Assembly (NCBI RefSeq): GCF_002871795.1
Contig: NZ_PNHL01000007.1
Location: forward strand, 115,154 to 124,898
Reading direction: 5' to 3'
Length of the DNA stretch: 9,745 bases
From: Brachybacterium sp. UMB0905
GTDB lineage: Bacteria; Actinomycetota; Actinomycetes; Actinomycetales; Dermabacteraceae
Positions within the stretch are counted from its first letter, which is position 1. Each line of letters begins with the position of its first letter. Below are positions 6,504 to 9,745 of the stretch, piece after piece. Position numbers and translations under genes: made by a program. The notes under the pieces were generated by a model. It saw only the letters and a program-made list of their open reading frames with translations, had not been told where the DNA came from and ran no database searches.

Positions 6504-7426
6504 TCTCCCCCCTCGACATCCTCACCTCCGATCTGCTGCGCTACCCGCTGATCATCGCGGTGCTGATCGGTCTGACCGCGCCCGTGGTCGGGACCTATCT
6601 GGTGCAGAAGCGTCTGTCGCTGCTGGGCGACGGCCTGGGGCACGTGGCGCTGACCGGTGTGGCGATCGGCTGGCTGGTCGGCGCCTGGACCGCTGCGACG
6701 CCCGTGGATCTGCTGGCGATCCCCGGTGCGCTGGCGGCCTCTGTCATCGGGGCGCTCGCCATCGAGTACGTGCGCGAGGTGGGGCACACCAGCCGCGATG
6801 TCGCTCTCGCGATCCTGTTCTACGGCGGCATCGCCGGGGGCGTGGTCATCATCCAGCTGGCCGGTGGCACGTCCCAGAACCTCATGGGGTACCTGTTCGG
6901 TTCGCTGTCCACCGTGACTCGCTCGGACATGATCATCGCCGCGGCCCTGTCCCTGGTGGTGCTCGCGATCGGCATGGGACTGTCCGGCCTGCTGTCCGCG
7001 GTGACCGGCGATGAAGAGTTCGCACGGGCATCGGGGCTGCCGGTGCGCCTGGTGAACGTCGCGATTGCCGTGATGGCGGCGCTGACGGTGACGCTGTCGA
7101 TGCGGATCGTCGGCGCGCTGATGGTCTCCGCGCTCATGATCGTGCCGGTCGCCGCCGCGCAGCAGATGGTCGTCGGCTTCGCGCGCACCATGCGCACCGC
7201 CATGGTGATCGCCGTGGCCTGTTCGCTGGGCGGTCTGCTGCTGACCGTGTACGTGGACCTGCCACCGGGCGGCGTCATTGTGCTGACGACAATCGCGGTG
7301 TACATCGTGGCGCTGACCGTGCGGGCGGCGCTCGGGGGGCATCGCACCGAGACGGCGCTGACCGATCGGGATAACGCGCATGCCCGGGTTCACCGTCCGG
7401 AACCCACTGCCGATCGCGCGATGTGA
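6500..7426 (+). CDS. znuB: Zinc ABC transporter permease (ABC-3 family)
   Basis: A 308-residue polytopic membrane protein forming, as a dimer, the zinc channel. The ABC-3 family block is near the N-terminus: VGTYLVQKRLSLLGDGLGH with VALTGVAIG (about 30-58). Hydrophobic stretches indicate seven to nine membrane segments; the coupling-helix region includes GDEEFARASGLPVR (about 170-183). The C-terminal 30 residues after the last segment are hydrophilic, with a few His and Arg, and are probably cytoplasmic. AGGAG at 6484-6488 lies 11 bases before the ATG, and the ATGA overlap with znuC suggests coupled translation. It is the last gene of znuACB; 68 bases separate it from zur, with no convincing terminator in between. 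Confidence 0.95.
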   Translation: MISPLDILTSDLLRYPLIIAVLIGLTAPVVGTYLVQKRLSLLGDGLGHVALTGVAIGWLVGAWTAATPVDLLAIPGALAASVIGALAIEYVREVGHTSRDVALAILFYGGIAGGVVIIQLAGGTSQNLMGYLFGSLSTVTRSDMIIAAALSLVVLAIGMGLSGLLSAVTGDEEFARASGLPVRLVNVAIAVMAALTVTLSMRIVGALMVSALMIVPVAAAQQMVVGFARTMRTAMVIAVACSLGGLLLTVYVDLPPGGVIVLTTIAVYIVALTVRAALGGHRTETALTDRDNAHARVHRPEPTADRAM

Positions 7427-7481
7427 CCATTCGCCCCCGCGTGTCATTTCGTGGCTCACAGCATCTGCGCCACAGGTGAGG

Positions 7482-7487
7482 GACAAT
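7482..7487 (+). promoter_or_regulatory. Candidate -10 element of zur
   Basis: GACAAT lies seven bases before the zur ATG at 7495 and would start transcription at or within a base or two of it, implying a leaderless mRNA. The nearest purine-rich site, GTGAGGG at 7476-7482, is 12 bases from the ATG, too far for a typical ribosome site. No clear -35 is seen. Read-through from znuB remains possible. Confidence 0.3.
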
Positions 7488-7494
7488 CGATGAC

Positions 7495-7905
7495 ATGCAA
7501 CGCAACACCCGCCAGCGCGCCGCGATCCTCGAGACGCTCTCTCGGCAGGATGATTTCCGTTCTGCCCAGCAGATCCACGAGCAGATGCGCAGCGACGGCG
7601 AGAGCGTGGGCCTCGCCACCGTGTACCGGAATCTGCAGACCCTCGCCTCTGCCGGCCGCCTGGATGTCCTCATCGGGGCCGATGGGGAGTCGCTGTACCG
7701 GCAGTGTGAGGACGAGGGCCACCATCACCATCTGGTGTGCCGCGAGTGCGGTCGCACCGTGGAGTTCCTCGCCCCGAAGCTTGAGACGCAGGTGACCGCG
7801 ATCGCGGACGAGCACGGCTTCACCGACCTCAACCACACTCTGGAGGTCTTCGGGCTGTGCCCGGAGCACACGGCACAGGCCGGGGCGGAGCAGGTCGGCC
7901 GATGA
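7495..7905 (+). CDS. zur: Fur-family zinc uptake repressor Zur
   Basis: A 136-residue dimeric winged-helix repressor, expected to bind the box upstream of znuA when zinc is plentiful. The DNA-binding helix is GLATVYRNLQTL (39-50). Aligned by eye to M. tuberculosis Zur (FurB), the sensing-site equivalents are D57, C71 and two of H76-H79; the third site would include H76, H78, E97 and H114. The structural site has C82 and C85 (CREC) and C122, but the fourth ligand position is H125 (CPEH) where most relatives have Cys. Family assignment is secure; zinc rather than iron or peroxide sensing is inferred from position, the HHHH run and the Zur box. It may be transcribed from its own weak promoter. 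The DedA-like gene starts 13 bases downstream, probably in the same transcript. Confidence 0.93.
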   Translation: MQRNTRQRAAILETLSRQDDFRSAQQIHEQMRSDGESVGLATVYRNLQTLASAGRLDVLIGADGESLYRQCEDEGHHHHLVCRECGRTVEFLAPKLETQVTAIADEHGFTDLNHTLEVFGLCPEHTAQAGAEQVGR

Positions 7906-7925
7906 TGGGCTGCCGCCGATGATGG
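7898..7925 (+). repeat. 11-bp direct repeat at the zur/DedA-like junction
   Basis: GCCGATGATGG occurs at 7898-7908 and 7915-7925, 17 bases apart. The first copy contains the zur stop and the second the tandem ATGs of the next gene. It looks like a small local duplication. The ATGs of the first copy lead to a stop within a few codons. Confidence 0.6.
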
Positions 7926-8434
7926 AGTGGGTGCGGGAGCTGCCGCTGATCCCCGCGGTCGCGTTCCTCTACGTCGTGATCTGGTTGCGGGCGGGCGCCA
8001 CATATCTGCTGGGCCGCGGTGCCCGCAAGGCTGCTGACCGCGGACGCATGGCCGCTTTCCTCCACTCCCCCGGCGTGGAGCGCGCCACGGAGATGATCAA
8101 CCGCTGGGGCGCGCCTGTGGTCGCACTGAGCTTTCTGACCGTCGGTTTCCAGACCGCGGCCAACGCCGCCGCCGGACTGACCGGCATGCCTGCCCGCCGC
8201 TACGCCCCGGCCCTGGCCGTGGGCGGACTCGCCTGGGCCTTCATCTACGCGACCGTGGGGCTGGTGGCGATCCGGGCCTGGTTCGAGCTGTTCATCATCT
8301 CGCCGTGGGGCGCCGTGGGTGTGCTCGGCGTGCTCGTGGTGCTGGTGGCCGTGCTGCTGCGGCATCGTCGGCGCACCGGCGGGACGCTCGGTGAACCGCA
8401 GCCTGCGCGCGTAGATCAGCCCCCGGTGGACTGA
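7919..8434 (+). CDS. DedA/VTT-like small integral membrane protein
   Basis: A 171-residue membrane protein. Hydrophobic segments lie at about 9-24, 65-86, 97-117 and 122-147, with a short basic, Pro-rich cytoplasmic tail. [15 protein letters not shown] (29-43) and [16 protein letters not shown] followed by NAAAGLTGM (61-90) recall the VTT domain of DedA proteins, where YxxGR and an Arg-Pro-Arg segment precede the Gly-Met motif. Here the two arginines known to be essential in E. coli DedA proteins are absent (the segment reads SFLTVGFQT), and the protein is shorter than the usual 200 or so residues. A divergent or degenerate DedA function is therefore possible. The start is one of tandem ATGs at 7919/7922, without a strong ribosome site, so coupling to zur is likely. 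The 3' end overlaps the convergent uppS by 19 bases. Role in zinc biology is unknown. Confidence 0.82.
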   Translation: MMEWVRELPLIPAVAFLYVVIWLRAGATYLLGRGARKAADRGRMAAFLHSPGVERATEMINRWGAPVVALSFLTVGFQTAANAAAGLTGMPARRYAPALAVGGLAWAFIYATVGLVAIRAWFELFIISPWGAVGVLGVLVVLVAVLLRHRRRTGGTLGEPQPARVDQPPVD

Positions 8435-9249
8435 CCGCCCGCCGCCCCAGCCGTCGGCTCCTGCGGGGCGTCGACGGCCCCGCCGTAGCGGCGATCCCGC
8501 CGGGCGTACTCGGTGATCGCCCGCCACAGCACGCGGCGGTCCACATCGGGCCATAGCTCGGGGACGAACACGAGCTCCGCGTACGCCGCCTGCCAGAGCA
8601 GGAAGTTGCTGGTGCGCTGCTCGCCGCTGGTGCGCAGGAACAGATCCACATCGGGCATGTCGGGGTCATCCAGGTGCCGCGCGAAGCTCTTCTCGGTGAT
8701 GCGCGAGCCTGTGATCTTTCCGGCCCGTGCCTGCTCCACCAGATCGCGCACCGCATCGACGATCTCGGCGCGCCCGCCATGGTTCACGCACATATACAGC
8801 GTCATGCGGGTGTTGTCGGCGGTGAGACGTTCAGCCTCTTTGAGCTCTTTGATGACGCTGCCCCACAGGCGCTGCTCGCGGCCGATCCACACGATGCGCA
8901 CGCCCCAGGAGTTGAGGGTGTCGCGCTGGCGGCGCAGCACCTGCCGGGAGAAGCCCATGAGGAACCGCACCTCCTCCGGGGAGCGCTTCCAGTTCTCGGT
9001 GGAGAAGGCGTAGGCGCTCAGGTGCGTCACGCCGATCTGGAGGGCGCCGGCGACCACATCGAGCAGGGCCGCCTCCCCTGCCTCATGGCCGGCCGTGCGG
9101 GGCAGGCCTCGCTGATTGGCCCAGCGCCCGTTGCCGTCCATCACCACCGCGACGTGCCGCGGGATCGTGGGCGCAGGCAGCTGCGGTGGCAGCGCCCCGG
9201 AGGGGTGCGCGAAGGGCTCCTCGTAGCGGCGGAGGCTCGCAGGCGGCAT
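8416..9249 (-). CDS. uppS: Isoprenyl transferase (cis-prenyl diphosphate synthase)
   Basis: A 277-residue cis-prenyltransferase that extends a short allylic diphosphate with isopentenyl diphosphate to give the C50-C55 lipid carrier for cell-wall synthesis. Motifs in order: [13 protein letters not shown] (32-44) with catalytic D38, FSTENW (82-87), VNHGGR (155-160; His where many relatives have Tyr), and [12 protein letters not shown] (206-217) with the pyrophosphate-binding Arg/Ser residues, followed by AELVF with E225 as probable Mg ligand. An N-terminal extension of about 30 residues and a Gly/Ala-rich tail make it longer than E. coli UppS. The start is ATG at 9249 with GAGGA five bases upstream (plus-strand 9255-9259). 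It lies 78 bases downstream of recO on the same strand and is probably co-transcribed with it. Product chain length cannot be read from the sequence. Confidence 0.96.
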   Translation of the reverse strand: MPPASLRRYEEPFAHPSGALPPQLPAPTIPRHVAVVMDGNGRWANQRGLPRTAGHEAGEAALLDVVAGALQIGVTHLSAYAFSTENWKRSPEEVRFLMGFSRQVLRRQRDTLNSWGVRIVWIGREQRLWGSVIKELKEAERLTADNTRMTLYMCVNHGGRAEIVDAVRDLVEQARAGKITGSRITEKSFARHLDDPDMPDVDLFLRTSGEQRTSNFLLWQAAYAELVFVPELWPDVDRRVLWRAITEYARRDRRYGGAVDAPQEPTAGAAGGQSTGG

Positions 9250-9327
9250 GGGTATCCTCGCAGGTCAGGGGTGGTCAAGCAGGTGGCGGGCGGTGGGGAC
9301 GGTGCGGGGCCGACGGGGGTGTCGGGA

Positions 9328-9745
9328 CTAACGTTCGACGTAGGACAGGGAGCGTACCGAGCGCTCGAGGTGCCAGGTGATCGTGTCTTCGATGAGGCGG
9401 CCGGCTTCCTGCATCACGGTCTCCTCGGCATCGAGCACATTCTCCCAGTCTCCGGCGAGCAGGAAGATCAGATGCTCCACGGTGGCCTGCCGCACCGCCG
9501 CAGCACCGGGTTTGCGGCACGGCGTGCACACCAGCCCGCCAGCGCGCACGTCCAGGGCATGGTGCGGCCCGGGCGCCCCGCAGGTGGCGCAGACCCGCAG
9601 TTCGGGGGCCCAGCCGGAGAGCGCGAGGGTGCGCAGCAGGAAGGAGTCCAGCACGAGCGGCGGGGCGATCCGTCCGCCCGCCATGCTGCGCAGCGCCCCC
9701 ACCAGTAGCAGGAACCCGCGCTGGGAGGGGTCGACGACGTCGTCG
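9328..9745 (-). CDS. recO: DNA repair protein RecO (C-terminal part; start beyond window)
   Basis: The frame is open from the right window edge to TGA at 9328-9330, so about 138 C-terminal residues are visible and the N-terminal OB-fold region lies outside. Features are the helical block LDSFLLRTLALSGWAPEL, the zinc knuckle CATC then CTPC separated by GPHHALDV and GGLVC, and the final WHLERSVRSLSYVER, all typical of actinobacterial RecO. RecO acts with RecR to load RecA on SSB-coated single-stranded DNA in gap repair. The GTG at 9702 is internal and is not the start, because family-like sequence (PSQRGFLLL) continues upstream. It precedes uppS on the same strand, an arrangement I recall as common in Actinobacteria. 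No terminator is evident in the 78-base gap. Confidence 0.93.
   Translation of the reverse strand, partial: DDVVDPSQRGFLLLVGALRSMAGGRIAPPLVLDSFLLRTLALSGWAPELRVCATCGAPGPHHALDVRAGGLVCTPCRKPGAAAVRQATVEHLIFLLAGDWENVLDAEETVMQEAGRLIEDTITWHLERSVRSLSYVER

Noticed and set aside
7427..7494. Zur autoregulatory box upstream of zur
   Set aside because: I looked for a TGAnAAT-N-ATTnTCA pattern. The region has only GTGTCATTTCG and a weak CTCAC/GTGAG pairing, neither close enough to call.
8674..9708. 344-residue plus-strand open frame across uppS and recO
   Set aside because: Both underlying minus-strand genes have clear family motifs; the plus frame has no domain character and spans two genes.

Overview
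The window is GC-rich chromosomal DNA with dense short-spaced genes, GTG and TTG starts and Actinobacteria-type housekeeping proteins: a single-chain glycyl-tRNA synthetase, an N-terminally extended UppS and a RecO with a CxxC/CxxC zinc knuckle. A Micrococcales-type actinobacterium, perhaps a Dermabacteraceae/Brachybacterium relative, is the best guess; this rests on protein character and gene order only, not on a database search.

Layout. Bases 1-1213 (+) hold the 3'-terminal part of a GH1 beta-glycosidase gene. A luciferase-like flavin oxidoreductase follows (1342-2382, +), best started at a TTG behind a strong ribosome binding site. Facing it on the minus strand is a small single-pass membrane protein (2405-2821) and, upstream of that, glyS (3013-4404). 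glyS and znuA diverge from a 177-bp intergenic region that contains four separate inverted repeats, including a very good Zur box overlapping the probable znuA promoter and start codon.

Zinc block (4582-8434, +). znuA, znuC and znuB form a translationally coupled operon (GTGA and ATGA overlaps) for a zinc ABC importer. After 68 bp comes zur, the Fur-family zinc repressor expected to act on the Zur box, and then a DedA-like membrane protein gene. ZnuA carries an exceptional 76-residue His/Asp/Glu loop with 29 histidines, encoded in part by 21-bp tandem repeats. ZnuC ends in a short His-rich tail, and Zur has CxxH instead of the usual second CxxC.

Right end (minus strand). recO (N-terminal part beyond the window) is followed by uppS. 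The 3' ends of uppS and the DedA-like gene overlap tail-to-tail by 19 bp.

I see no RNA gene, insertion sequence, prophage structure or CRISPR array. No stretch longer than 300 bases lacks a gene. The window is mostly ordinary core genome. The points worth a second look are the zinc-uptake locus architecture and the palindrome-rich glyS-znuA intergenic region; I do not see evidence for a wholly new system.
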